Below, piece by piece: positions 8,910 through 17,864 of a stretch of DNA of 64,000 nt (position 1 is the stretch's first letter; every line of letters starts with the position of its first letter). The notes below the pieces were generated by a model. The model was not told the DNA's origin, searched no databases, and was given only the letters and a program-made list of their open reading frames with translations. This stretch comes from Ornithinibacillus bavariensis. Lineage in GTDB: Bacteria > Bacillota > Bacilli > Bacillales > Amphibacillaceae. Both the position numbers and the translations under genes were made by a program. Location of the stretch: the NCBI RefSeq assembly GCF_050433565.1, contig NZ_JBNPWZ010000001.1, positions 310,001 through 374,000 of the forward strand. Reading direction: 5' to 3'.

Positions 8910-9755
8910 ATGGTAGAGGTTCATTATAAGCGCGGATTCATTCACATGATGGATCTATATGGTTCTACTAATATTGAACACAAAAGGGAAGTAGACATTA
9001 TTATTGCACAAGAGGTGTTGTTTCCGAACAGAGAGAGTGTGAAACATGTATCTCCAAAAGGCTTTTTACATAGCTTTGGTAAAACATTAGTAATTAATTT
9101 GAATCGAACAGAAAATGAGATTTTTTCGGATATACATAAAAATGCTAGATATAAGATTAATCGTGCTGAGAAAAGAGATTCTATTAACTATCATGAATTA
9201 ACGGCTCCGACAGATGAACAAATTTGGGAGTTTAAACAATTTTTCGATCAATTTGCAGCGCAAAAGAAATTACCAAAGGCAAACTATGGAAGATTAAAGA
9301 GTCTAAGAGATAAAGAAGCGCTTATTATTTCATATGCCACAGACGAAGATGCTACGGTTCTTTGCTATCATGCGTATGTAAAAGTAACAGGCTATTGCTC
9401 CCTTTTATATTCCGCATCTGCCAGATTTCATAATGGGGAGATTCGTAATAAGATTGGTAGAGCGAATCGATATCTCCACTGGCAGGACATGAGAAGCTTT
9501 AAAAGAATGGGTCTAATATGGTTTGACTTTGGGGGATTGTTTGTTCATGCAAGTACAGATGGGGAAAATCATATAAATCGATTCAAAAAGGAATTTGGTG
9601 GAGAAGAAGTGGATGTTGATAAAAGGATTTATCCTCAGTCCATGATTGGGAGACTAGTAGTCTTCGTATTTTGGTTAAAAATGAGGAAACGATCTGAATT
9701 TTTGAGGGCGAGAAGATTAGAGAACAACCGGACATATGTTACGAAGAAAACGTAA
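8910..9755 (+). CDS. FemAB/GNAT-like transferase of the polysaccharide locus
   Basis: The 281-residue soluble protein contains IHKNARYKINRAEK, typical of the FemAB-related double-GNAT fold, and YLHWQDMRSFKRMGLIWFDF near its end. Known relatives transfer amino acids from aminoacyl-tRNA to peptidoglycan precursors, or acyl groups to sugars. Here it may decorate the repeat unit with an amino-acid or acyl group. The ATG lies behind AAAGGAG. The exact donor cannot be deduced, and confidence in the superfamily is higher than in the reaction. Confidence 0.75.
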   Translation: MVEVHYKRGFIHMMDLYGSTNIEHKREVDIIIAQEVLFPNRESVKHVSPKGFLHSFGKTLVINLNRTENEIFSDIHKNARYKINRAEKRDSINYHELTAPTDEQIWEFKQFFDQFAAQKKLPKANYGRLKSLRDKEALIISYATDEDATVLCYHAYVKVTGYCSLLYSASARFHNGEIRNKIGRANRYLHWQDMRSFKRMGLIWFDFGGLFVHASTDGENHINRFKKEFGGEEVDVDKRIYPQSMIGRLVVFVFWLKMRKRSEFLRARRLENNRTYVTKKT

Positions 9756-9797
9756 TAATTTATCGAATCCTATTTTAAAGTGATTGAGGGGAACGAT

Positions 9798-11081
9798 GTG
9801 GTATTAAAAAAACTATCATTGAAAAAGAATATTGCCTGGACGTTAGCCGGCAGTATTATATACTCAGTTACACAATGGCTTCTATTAATTGTAATCGCTA
9901 AGTTAGGTACTCCAGAAATGGTCGGGCAATATGCCCTTGGGTTAGCAATAACTGCTCCTGTTGTTATGCTTACTGACATGAAGCTTAGACTTTCCCTTGT
10001 TACAGACGCTAAAACTAGCTTTCAATTTGAGCATTATTTAGGCACGAGAATTTTTTCTACTATCATTTCCCTCATTATTTTTATACTGATTGTTCTCCTT
10101 TTTGGATATGAATTTCATACCTCTATGATAATTATTTTAATTGGTTTGGCAAAATTACCAGAAGCAGTAAGTGATATATTTCATGGTTTATTACAAAAAC
10201 ATGAACGGATGGATTTTTGCACCATTTCAAATATTATTAAAGGGGTTTTAACGGTTATCGTATTTGCAATCATTTTATATAGTACTCAGGATCTAATTTT
10301 AGCTATTATTGGTCAACTATTAGTTTGGACACTGATACTACTTTTCTATGATGGGCGAATTGCAAAACAATATACAGCTATTAAAATTAGCTTTCATTTG
10401 CCTAAGATAAAAGAGTTAACGAAATTAACTATACCATTAGGGTTTATGGGGCTATTAACCTCTTTTAATACGAATATTCCAAGTTACTTCATTGAACATT
10501 TTTTAGGTAAAGAAGAGCTAGGGTATTTTGTTGCTCTTTATTATATTTTGTTAGCAGGAAACCGAGTAGCAAATTCACTCAAACAACCAGCAGCTCCTAG
10601 ACTTGCGGTCTTATATCAGATAGAAGACAAAAGTGGTTATAAGAAGCTGCTTATTATATTAATTGGCTTAGGGCTTCTTATGGGATTAGGTGTGCTTTTT
10701 ATTGCTTATGTATTTGGGGATATATTGTTAACCCTTATTTATACTCCTTCGTATGCAGCTTATACTGGGCTATTTATAGCTCTTATGATTGCAGGGATTT
10801 TTAATTACCCGTCAACGTTCCTGAGTACAGCAATTATTGCAACAAGACATTTTAAATCTCAGCCATATCTAGCGGCTCTATGGGTCTTCGTTAGTGTGAT
10901 TGGTTGTATTATTTTCATCCCGCTATTTGGTGTAATTGGTGCTGCACTGGCTGTGATATTGTCATCGTTTATTGAAGCTTTTAGCTTACTTATCGTCTTA
11001 ATCAGTATTGTTAAGAAAGATAAACCCGAGTTAGGAAATAAAAGAAAGGAGTCCACGTTACTTGAGGAGGTGTCATATTGA
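9798..11081 (+). CDS. Wzx-type polysaccharide flippase
   Basis: This is a polytopic protein of about 427 residues with roughly twelve to fourteen membrane segments. It begins with the conserved basic N-terminus KKLSLKKNIAWTLAGSIIYS of MOP-superfamily exporters. It should move lipid-linked repeat units across the membrane for the Wzy-like polymerase. I chose the GTG at 9798, 6 bp after GAGGGG; an upstream GTG at 9780 lacks a ribosome site. Its stop overlaps the next gene's TTG, so the two are coupled. Confidence 0.88.
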   Translation: MVLKKLSLKKNIAWTLAGSIIYSVTQWLLLIVIAKLGTPEMVGQYALGLAITAPVVMLTDMKLRLSLVTDAKTSFQFEHYLGTRIFSTIISLIIFILIVLLFGYEFHTSMIIILIGLAKLPEAVSDIFHGLLQKHERMDFCTISNIIKGVLTVIVFAIILYSTQDLILAIIGQLLVWTLILLFYDGRIAKQYTAIKISFHLPKIKELTKLTIPLGFMGLLTSFNTNIPSYFIEHFLGKEELGYFVALYYILLAGNRVANSLKQPAAPRLAVLYQIEDKSGYKKLLIILIGLGLLMGLGVLFIAYVFGDILLTLIYTPSYAAYTGLFIALMIAGIFNYPSTFLSTAIIATRHFKSQPYLAALWVFVSVIGCIIFIPLFGVIGAALAVILSSFIEAFSLLIVLISIVKKDKPELGNKRKESTLLEEVSY

Positions 11082-11878
11082 AATATAAGGACGTTATACG
11101 GCACATGAAAAAGGATGAAGCGAATAATTATTATACGGTTTTAAAAAGAAAATCCGGTGCTATGTTAACCTGGGTAATTTTAAAGCTCTTCCCATCGATT
11201 TCCGCTAATTTTGTTACTTTGAGTATGCTGCCATTAAATCTACTAGCTGCTGGCATGCTTTATTATGCAATTGTTTCCTTTAACCTATTGTTTCTATTTA
11301 TTTCGTTATTGATTTCATTTTTTACGCTTTCCCTTGATTCTGTGGATGGAAATATAGCAAGAATCAAGAAAACTGCTTCAATAAAGGGGGTCTTTTTTGA
11401 TAGATTAGTTCATAATATTTGCCACCCTTTATATTTCTTTATTATTGGTTTTGCATTTTACGAAACAAGTAATCAAATTGCCTACTTAATCATTTTTCTC
11501 ATTGTTGGCTTATTAAGTGAGCTATCACCATTCGATATTTCACAGAAGGATGTAGAGGCGTTATTTATTAGGCAGGCTGTTTATCATAACACGATTACCT
11601 ATAATTATGAATCACATAAAAATAGGGATTATAAAAAACAGCATACGACCAACCACTTTAAATCAACCGTAAGAAAGTGGATAACTACTATACTTATGAA
11701 TGATTTTTTCTATCTCATGATCCTATTGGATATGTTGATATTTGATAAACAATATTATTTCACCGTGTTCTTGGCGTTCGTTGATATTATCGGTATGATC
11801 TATGTCCGAGCAAATATAAACCGTTGGGAAAATAATCTTAGTGAAGTACTTGAGCGATTAACCGTGTATAAAAATTAA
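11078..11878 (+). CDS. CDP-alcohol phosphotransferase family protein with altered catalytic motif
   Basis: The 266-residue membrane protein has the CDP-OH-P signature starting at D87: D87, D90, G91, A94, R95, G104 and D108 are in register. The last position of the motif, normally the Asp proposed as catalytic base, is His112 (DRLVHN). The family moves a phospho-alcohol from a CDP carrier to an acceptor. In this locus it might add phosphoglycerol or a similar group, or start the lipid carrier. The TTG start has GAGGAGGTG upstream and overlaps the flippase stop. Altered or lost activity is possible. Confidence 0.8.
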   Translation: MKYKDVIRHMKKDEANNYYTVLKRKSGAMLTWVILKLFPSISANFVTLSMLPLNLLAAGMLYYAIVSFNLLFLFISLLISFFTLSLDSVDGNIARIKKTASIKGVFFDRLVHNICHPLYFFIIGFAFYETSNQIAYLIIFLIVGLLSELSPFDISQKDVEALFIRQAVYHNTITYNYESHKNRDYKKQHTTNHFKSTVRKWITTILMNDFFYLMILLDMLIFDKQYYFTVFLAFVDIIGMIYVRANINRWENNLSEVLERLTVYKN

Positions 11879-11906
11879 TTGTACATAAGGGATGGGTGGT
11901 GATCAT

Positions 11907-12968
11907 TTGGCTGTTCTTGTTACGGGTGGTGCTGGTTATATAGGAAGTCATCTATGTATTGAATTACTTGAATCAGGCTATGACATAATTGTTTTGGACA
12001 ATTTTTCTACGAGTAGCCCTGAAGCATTAAAACGTGTTCAGAAAATTACTGGAAGAACATTACGTGTCTACAATGTTGATCTAAATAATAAAATGAATTT
12101 AATGCGGATATTTTCTAAGGAGTCTATTGATTCGGTTATTCATCTTGCAGGATTTAAATCCGTTGGCGAATCGACGTCATCCCCGTTAAAATACTATGCC
12201 AATAATATAACAGGTACGATTAATTTATGTGAAGTCATGGAGATTTTTAATGTTAAGAAGCTAGTATTTAGTTCCTCTGCTACGGTTTACGCACCAACTA
12301 ATGATCATATGCCAATATCTGAGAACCATCCACTTGGAGCAATTAATCCGTATGGTCATACAAAGCAAATAATTGAAGATATGCTTCGAGGATTATATCA
12401 TTCTTCCCCTATGTGGAGTGTTAGTATTTTACGATACTTTAATCCAGTAGGTGCACATGATAGTGGGTTAATTGGAGAAGATCCAAAAGGTGTACCGACG
12501 AATCTTCTTCCATATATAGCGGAAGTTGCAGTCGGTAATATTTCGACTCTATTTGTGTATGGAAATGATTATCCAACAAAGGACGGAACTGGGATCAGAG
12601 ATTATATCCATGTAGGGGATCTAGCAAAAGGGCATAAAGAAGTGCTTAAGCGTACAATGGATACTACTGGCTTTGAAACATTTAATCTTGGTACGGGTAA
12701 AGGTTATAGTGTCATGGAGATGATTCAAGCATTTGAGCGAGTATCTGGAAAAAGAATTAATTATCAAATAAAGCCTCGCAGAAAGGGAGATATCGCTTTT
12801 TGTGTTGCAGATGTTTCCAAGGCAAAGAATCAACTCGGTTGGGCAGCTGAGAAAGATATAAATACAATGTGTGAGGATACCTGGAGGTGGCAAAAGGCAA
12901 ATCCGAGTGGGTATAAGCATAGGAATAACCTGTCTTTTGAAAAAGAGGTAATTATCAATGATCGGTGA
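11907..12968 (+). CDS. galE: UDP-glucose 4-epimerase
   Basis: The protein opens AVLVTGGAGYIGSH, the NAD-binding Rossmann glycine motif of the extended SDR family, with SSSATVY and the catalytic YxxxK in NPYGHTK. It interconverts UDP-glucose and UDP-galactose (or the GlcNAc/GalNAc forms), supplying donors for the locus. I chose the TTG at 11907, directly before the conserved motif with GGTGGTGAT upstream; an ATG at 11892 would add five residues. The 3' end overlaps the regulator by 11 bp. Confidence 0.93.
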   Translation: MAVLVTGGAGYIGSHLCIELLESGYDIIVLDNFSTSSPEALKRVQKITGRTLRVYNVDLNNKMNLMRIFSKESIDSVIHLAGFKSVGESTSSPLKYYANNITGTINLCEVMEIFNVKKLVFSSSATVYAPTNDHMPISENHPLGAINPYGHTKQIIEDMLRGLYHSSPMWSVSILRYFNPVGAHDSGLIGEDPKGVPTNLLPYIAEVAVGNISTLFVYGNDYPTKDGTGIRDYIHVGDLAKGHKEVLKRTMDTTGFETFNLGTGKGYSVMEMIQAFERVSGKRINYQIKPRRKGDIAFCVADVSKAKNQLGWAAEKDINTMCEDTWRWQKANPSGYKHRNNLSFEKEVIINDR

Positions 12969-13317
12969 AAATCTGAAAAGGGTAAGAATGGAAAGAGGAC
13001 TCAGTTTATCGGAACTAGCAGAAAAGGCAAATATCTCCAAGTCCTACCTAAGCAATATGGAGCGACACTTAAATGAAAACCCGTCTATACATGTAATCAT
13101 TAAAATAGCAGAAGCACTAGACGTAACCATCCCAACGTTAGTCGAAAAATCACCAAAAAGCAACATAATCGAAACTGAATGGATCGAATTTATCGAGGAA
13201 ATAAGAAAACTAGGAATACAAAAAGAAAAAATCCAACAACTCCTCCCAATAATTGAGTTCATCAAATGGCAACAAGAAAAAGGTATTGGAGAGAAAGTAG
13301 AGGAAATCAAGCAGTGA
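12958..13317 (+). CDS. SinR-like XRE-family biofilm repressor
   Basis: The 119-residue protein starts MIGENLKRVRMERGLSLSEL and SKSYLSNMER, closely matching the DNA-binding domain of Bacillus SinR. A C-terminal segment (about 72-110, ETEWIEFIEEIRKLG to FIKWQQEK) resembles the SinR/SinI oligomerisation helices. SinR represses exopolysaccharide and matrix genes at GTTCTYT sites; one such site overlaps the start of this locus's promoter. No SinI-like antagonist gene was seen. Overlap with galE makes the repressor part of the operon it may control. Confidence 0.85.
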   Translation: MIGENLKRVRMERGLSLSELAEKANISKSYLSNMERHLNENPSIHVIIKIAEALDVTIPTLVEKSPKSNIIETEWIEFIEEIRKLGIQKEKIQQLLPIIEFIKWQQEKGIGEKVEEIKQ

Positions 13318-13494
13318 ATAACCGAAGTAACATCTCACTAAAGATGACAAGATGCATGTTATTTCCTCGGAAATATTCGACAAAAATAGCCTCCATTCAA
13401 ATAACTACTTTTTAACATTATCTACTTTAATACTTGTTTATGTATAGGAATCTTTTATAAAGTCATTCATTGGAAAATAGAAATATTGTAAAGG

Positions 13495-13534
13495 AAAAAC
13501 CATTTCAGCTTACAATATACTGAAATGGTTTTTC
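13495..13534. terminator. Bidirectional terminator between convergent genes
   Basis: AAAAACCATTTCAG and CTGAAATGGTTTTT form a long stem with A and T tracts on both sides. It ends the exopolysaccharide operon on the plus strand and the isomerase gene on the minus strand. Confidence 0.9.
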
Positions 13535-13569
13535 AATAGAATGTTATAGCATTCGGGAATAGATAAGAC

Positions 13570-14538
13570 CTATGCCCACCACATTTCATCAATGGAGTCT
13601 TTTACCATGATTGGTTTTAGCGTTTGAATCGCTTTCGTGAATCCCTCGTTTATGGACATAAGGCCATCTTCGTGTTCGATGCTTACAACATAGTCATATC
13701 CGTATAGCCTAAGTGTGCTTATTATGTCTGCCCACACCTTTGATTCGTGTCCAAATCCTACTGTCCGGAAGTACCAAGCCCGATTTTGCATATTAGAATA
13801 GGGAGTCATGTCGGTTAACCCGTTTCTGTTAAGGTTCGATTGATCGATTATAGTATCTTTTGCATGAAAATGATGAATAGCATTTTCTTTCCCAAGTATT
13901 TTAATAGCTTCTACTGGATCAATTCCTTGCCACCACATATGGCTTGGGTCCAAATTTGCACCAATAGCTGGACCACATGCATCACGTAATTGTAATAATG
14001 TGGCAGGGGTATGTACAGAAAACCCTCCATGAAGCTCTAAACCAATCTTTACATTATACTTCTCGGCAAAATTTGCTTTATCTGTCCAATACGGAATAAT
14101 TTTTTCCTTCCATTGCCACTTTAAGATTTCTTGGTACTCGTTTGGCCATGGGGAGACTGGCCAATTAGGATATAGTGCATTTTCGTGATCACCAGGACAT
14201 CCCGAAAATGTATTTACAACCGGAACACCGAGCTGACTAGCTAATTTAACGGTCTTTTCGAATAACTGATCTGCTTCCTGAGCAATTTTTTTCTGTGGAT
14301 GAAGTGGATTGGAATGACAACTTAGTGCACTAATCATTAAACCGCGCCTGTCAATGTTATCCATGAATTCTTTCTGTTTTTGCCCATTGTCTAATAATTC
14401 ATCAACATCGCAATGAGTATTTCCTGAATATCCTCCTGTACCCAACTCTATTGCTTCAATTCCGCTTGCTGCTACATGATCAAGCATTTCTTCAAGCTTC
14501 TTGTCTGAAAATAAGACTGTAAAAACTCCTAATTTCAT
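13570..14538 (-). CDS. Sugar phosphate isomerase/epimerase family TIM-barrel protein
   Basis: The 322-residue protein (MKLGVFTVLFSDKKLEEML) belongs to the xylose-isomerase-like/AP-endonuclease-2 superfamily. Probable metal ligands lie in LELHGGF, NLDPSHMWW, HFHAKD and VSIEHED. Relatives act as epimerases, isomerases or dehydratases on sugars and inosose (IolE/IolI/IolH-like). It is transcribed divergently from a LacI-type regulator and has the same operator in its promoter, tying it to the oxidoreductases that follow. The ATG has AAGGAGGG upstream. Confidence 0.85.
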   Translation of the reverse strand: MKLGVFTVLFSDKKLEEMLDHVAASGIEAIELGTGGYSGNTHCDVDELLDNGQKQKEFMDNIDRRGLMISALSCHSNPLHPQKKIAQEADQLFEKTVKLASQLGVPVVNTFSGCPGDHENALYPNWPVSPWPNEYQEILKWQWKEKIIPYWTDKANFAEKYNVKIGLELHGGFSVHTPATLLQLRDACGPAIGANLDPSHMWWQGIDPVEAIKILGKENAIHHFHAKDTIIDQSNLNRNGLTDMTPYSNMQNRAWYFRTVGFGHESKVWADIISTLRLYGYDYVVSIEHEDGLMSINEGFTKAIQTLKPIMVKDSIDEMWWA

Positions 14539-14552
14539 CCTAAACCCTCCTT

Positions 14553-14572
14553 AAATGTAAACCATTACATTT
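14553..14572. promoter_or_regulatory. LacI-family operator for the minus-strand isomerase gene
   Basis: AAATGTAAACCATTACATTT is an inverted repeat (8-bp arms) lying just downstream of a TATAAT on the minus strand (complement of 14573-14578). Binding there would block the isomerase promoter. The identical sequence, in reverse, recurs at 16751. Confidence 0.75.
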
Positions 14573-14640
14573 ATTATACATAATTTTTTTAAAAATAATA
14601 TATGAATTTACTGTATTCTAAATTTATTCATAATTTATCA

Positions 14641-14688
14641 TTGACAAATAATTCGTTAAAATCTACAATCAAATTGTAATCGATTACA
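14641..14688 (+). promoter_or_regulatory. Promoter and operator of the LacI-type regulator
   Basis: TTGACA (14641-14646), a 17-bp spacer and TACAAT (14664-14669) make a near-consensus promoter. The perfect palindrome TGTAATCGATTACA (14675-14688) covers the expected start site, implying autorepression. Confidence 0.8.
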
Positions 14689-14711
14689 TATTTGAAAAGG
14701 TAGGAATCTTC

Positions 14712-15698
14712 ATGGCGAATATACAACAAATTGCTAAAAGGGCGGGTGTTTCGATTGCTACGGTTTCCAGGGTGTTAAATAATGCCACTTCCGTAAGCCC
14801 GAAAACAAGAAGTAAGGTTGAAGACGCTATAAAAGAACTAAATTATGAACCGAGTATGCTAGGTCGTAATTTAAGAAATTCGGAAAGTCGTCTCTTATTA
14901 GTACTTTTACCTAATATTTCCAATCCCTTTTACACTGAAATTATTAATGGGATTCAGGATACTGCGATAGCAAGTGGTTATCATATCCTACTTTGTGAAA
15001 CGGACTCTAAGCCTGAACGAGAAAATATTTACTTTAATATGGTGAAGAATAAGCTTGCAGATGGTGTTATCTCGATGGATCCGACTGTCAATATGCAAAA
15101 ATTGAATGAGCTTGCCGAACATTATCCAGTTATTCTATGTAGTGAATATGAGGAGAACGGGGAAATACCATACATAACTGTAGATAGTGAGTTGGCTGCA
15201 TACCAAGCAGTGAAGCATTTAATAAAACTTGGAAATGAAAAGGTTGCACTCATTACCTCCGATGAAAAATTTCTTTATGCAAGACTACGCCGTACAGGGT
15301 ATGAGAGGGCATTAAAGGAATATAACTTACCGATTCGCGAGGAGTGGATTTACCATACAAAGGGACTCGATTTCCATTATGGTGTACATGCGATGAGAAT
15401 GTTATTACAGAACGAGGATAGACCAACAGCGGTTTTCGCTATTTCAGATACATTAGCAATAGGTGCACTGAAAACGATCAATATGGAATTAAAGGATTCA
15501 GAGCCTATTGCAGTTGTCGGGTTTGATAATATAAGTTTTTCTAGTATGACCAATCCAACGCTTACTACGATTTCGCAACCAATGTACATGATGGGATGTC
15601 AGGCAACGGAAATGCTCCTCTCTAGAATTAAGGGTGAGAATGTAGAAAATATAGTATTGGAACATGAATTGATCATTCGGGAGTCAACGATGGAATAG
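14712..15698 (+). CDS. LacI-family transcriptional repressor
   Basis: The N-terminal helix-turn-helix IQQIAKRAGVSIATVSRVLN and hinge precede a periplasmic-binding-protein-like effector domain; total length is 328 residues, normal for the family. It lies next to three matching ATGTAA-type palindromes, so it probably controls the flanking isomerase, oxidoreductase and ABC transporter genes in response to a sugar or polyol. AAAAGGTAGG precedes the ATG. The effector cannot be inferred from sequence. Confidence 0.93.
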   Translation: MANIQQIAKRAGVSIATVSRVLNNATSVSPKTRSKVEDAIKELNYEPSMLGRNLRNSESRLLLVLLPNISNPFYTEIINGIQDTAIASGYHILLCETDSKPERENIYFNMVKNKLADGVISMDPTVNMQKLNELAEHYPVILCSEYEENGEIPYITVDSELAAYQAVKHLIKLGNEKVALITSDEKFLYARLRRTGYERALKEYNLPIREEWIYHTKGLDFHYGVHAMRMLLQNEDRPTAVFAISDTLAIGALKTINMELKDSEPIAVVGFDNISFSSMTNPTLTTISQPMYMMGCQATEMLLSRIKGENVENIVLEHELIIRESTME

Positions 15699-15732
15699 GT
15701 AAGATTATCAAGCGATTAGGAGGTCTGAGCAA

Positions 15733-16746
15733 ATGGGGATTCATGTAGGCATTATCGGTTGTGGTTCGATAACTAAATACCGCCATGCTCCAGAATATAA
15801 AGCAAATCCACATGTTGATGAAATTGTTTTTTTCGATAGAAATAAAGGTAGAGCTAAGCAGCTTGCTGAAGAATTTGGTGGGAGCGTAGCTAATACACTG
15901 GAGGATTTGCTAAATGATCCTTCCATTGTAGCTGTAAGTGATTGCTCGTCAAATGAAATGCATCATTTTTATACACCAAAAGCGTTATTAAATGGAAAAC
16001 ACGTTCTTTGTGAAAAGCCTCTTGCAATAAGCGTAGAGCACGCGATGAAAATAGTGGAAGCGGAGCGTCAATCAGGTAAGATTTTAATGGTTGATCATAA
16101 CCAACGGTTTACAAAAGCACATCAAAAGGCAAGAGAAATGATTAAAAATAAAGAATTAGGTGAAGTTCTGACTTTTAGAACTACCTTTGGACATAAAGGT
16201 CCAGAGAGCTGGAGTGTATCAAAATCCAATTCTACATGGTTCTTCAAAAAAGAACGTTCATACAGTGGCGTTATTGGTGATTTAGGAATTCATAAGATAG
16301 ATTTAATCCATTGGTTACTCGAGGATGAAATAGAAGATGTCCACGCATTTCATGGAGCTCTCGATAAAGTAAACGAGCATGGTAACCCAATTGAAGTTCC
16401 AGATAATGCAGTCGCAATACTTCGAACGAAGAAAGGGTACTTAGGGACGGCTTCATTTTCCTGGACTTATTATGGAGCTGAAGATAATTCAACAACGATC
16501 TATTGTCAAAAGGGAATTATTAAACTTTACCACCGACATGATGCGCAGCTTATTATTGAAATGAAAGATGGAACGAAAATCAACTATGAGCTCGAACATA
16601 TGCAAACCAATGATAACCAAATGAAGACAGGTGTCATCGATGCCTTTATTGACTGTATTATTCATGGGAAAACTGCACCAGTAACCAGTAAGGAGGCTAT
16701 TACTTCCTTGCAGGTAGTAGAAAAAATCTTGGCTCAACAAGGTTAA
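15733..16746 (+). CDS. Gfo/Idh/MocA-family oxidoreductase (first of three)
   Basis: The N-terminal Rossmann domain has GIIGCGSITKYRHAPEY, and the family marker EKP follows in HVLCEKPLAI; a C-terminal alpha/beta domain carries GDLGIHKIDLIHW. Members oxidise or reduce sugars and inositols with NAD(P), often forming 3-keto sugars. It follows the repressor by 34 bp with AGGAGGTCTGAG before the ATG. Three paralogous enzymes and a TIM-barrel protein in one locus suggest successive oxidation, rearrangement and reduction of an unphosphorylated sugar. Confidence 0.9.
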   Translation: MGIHVGIIGCGSITKYRHAPEYKANPHVDEIVFFDRNKGRAKQLAEEFGGSVANTLEDLLNDPSIVAVSDCSSNEMHHFYTPKALLNGKHVLCEKPLAISVEHAMKIVEAERQSGKILMVDHNQRFTKAHQKAREMIKNKELGEVLTFRTTFGHKGPESWSVSKSNSTWFFKKERSYSGVIGDLGIHKIDLIHWLLEDEIEDVHAFHGALDKVNEHGNPIEVPDNAVAILRTKKGYLGTASFSWTYYGAEDNSTTIYCQKGIIKLYHRHDAQLIIEMKDGTKINYELEHMQTNDNQMKTGVIDAFIDCIIHGKTAPVTSKEAITSLQVVEKILAQQG

Positions 16747-16750
16747 ATTT

Positions 16751-16770
16751 AAATGTAATGGTTTACATTT
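16751..16770. promoter_or_regulatory. LacI-family operator before the second oxidoreductase
   Basis: AAATGTAATGGTTTACATTT is the exact reverse complement of the operator at 14553. It sits 5 bp after the preceding stop codon and 47 bp before the next start, suggesting an internal regulated promoter or a roadblock site. Confidence 0.75.
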
Positions 16771-16817
16771 AAATTTATCAATGAAAACTCAATCAAAAAC
16801 GAATTGGGGATGATATC

Positions 16818-17804
16818 ATGCAGCGAGTAGGGCTTGTAGGAATGGGGTTTATTGGAAAAGCCCATTTAGAGGCATATCAAAAAATCTCTAATGCTGAAGT
16901 AGTTGCCATTTGCACTCGAAATGGAGAAGGAGATGAGGAGCATTTCCCTGAGTATACCTTTATTGCTGATTATGAAACCTTCCTTATGCGTGATGATATA
17001 GATATTGTTGATATCTGTCTACCTACATATTTACATGAGGAATATATCATTAAAGCGGCAAGAGCCAAAAAACATATTATTTGTGAAAAACCACTTTCCT
17101 TGTCGGTAAGATCTGTGATGAGAATTTATGATGAGGTGAACAAGTGTGGAGTGAGGCTCTTTATCGGGCATGTACTTCGTTTTTGGCCGGAATACCAACT
17201 GATAAAACAATATAGTGAGACAGATATGCTAAGGAACATTGACATTGTGCATGCAAGGCGGTTAGGGCAATTGCCTAATTGGAGCACCTGGTTTCAACAT
17301 CCCCAAAAAAGTGGTGGAGCATTATTTGATCTTCATTTACATGATATTGATTTTGTTTATTATCTTTTGGGAGAGGTTGAGCATGTGTATGCGGCAGGCT
17401 CTCAGAATGAATACGGAGCTTGGAATCATATAATGACAACGCTTACTTTTAAAAGCGGAGTCAAAGCGTTTGTGGAAGCATCCCAAAGAATGCCAGTGGG
17501 ATATCCATTTACAATGGCATTTAGAGCACAAACTCCAAATAATACACTGGAATTCCAATTGACTGCTGGAGAGAACATTGAGGGTATTAATAGTCGTCAA
17601 TTTGTTTTATATGAGAATGAGGAGATGACCGAAGTAAAGGTCGAGGAGGCGGATGCCTTCCAAAATGAATTAGCGTATTTTGTAGATTGTGTGGAAAGTA
17701 ATAGGGAGAATAGGATTATTCCATTAAAGGATGTTCAGTATGTGATTAGACTATTAGAAGCTATTAATCTATCACTCGAGACCGGGCATGAAGTGTATAT
17801 TTAA
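16818..17804 (+). CDS. Gfo/Idh/MocA-family oxidoreductase (second of three)
   Basis: The Rossmann motif is VGLVGMGFIGKAHLEAY, the EKP marker is in IICEKPLSLS, and GALFDLHLHDIDFVYYLLG supplies the usual active-site histidine region. At 328 residues it has family length. It should act on the same substrate series as its neighbours. The start has GGGGATGATATC upstream. The substrate is unknown. Confidence 0.9.
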   Translation: MQRVGLVGMGFIGKAHLEAYQKISNAEVVAICTRNGEGDEEHFPEYTFIADYETFLMRDDIDIVDICLPTYLHEEYIIKAARAKKHIICEKPLSLSVRSVMRIYDEVNKCGVRLFIGHVLRFWPEYQLIKQYSETDMLRNIDIVHARRLGQLPNWSTWFQHPQKSGGALFDLHLHDIDFVYYLLGEVEHVYAAGSQNEYGAWNHIMTTLTFKSGVKAFVEASQRMPVGYPFTMAFRAQTPNNTLEFQLTAGENIEGINSRQFVLYENEEMTEVKVEEADAFQNELAYFVDCVESNRENRIIPLKDVQYVIRLLEAINLSLETGHEVYI

Positions 17805-17864
17805 TCACAATTGGTTTCATTATTTTTTACTATATCAATTCAAAAAATTAAGGGGGTTTTCGTA

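Noticed and set aside
12621..13040. 139-residue minus-strand frame opposite galE and the SinR-like gene
   Set aside because: It lies wholly antisense to two well-supported genes and has no family resemblance.
14553..16770. Cre (CcpA) interpretation of the ATGTAA-type palindromes
   Set aside because: They lack the central CG-containing core spacing of cre and match one another and the adjacent LacI-type gene instead.
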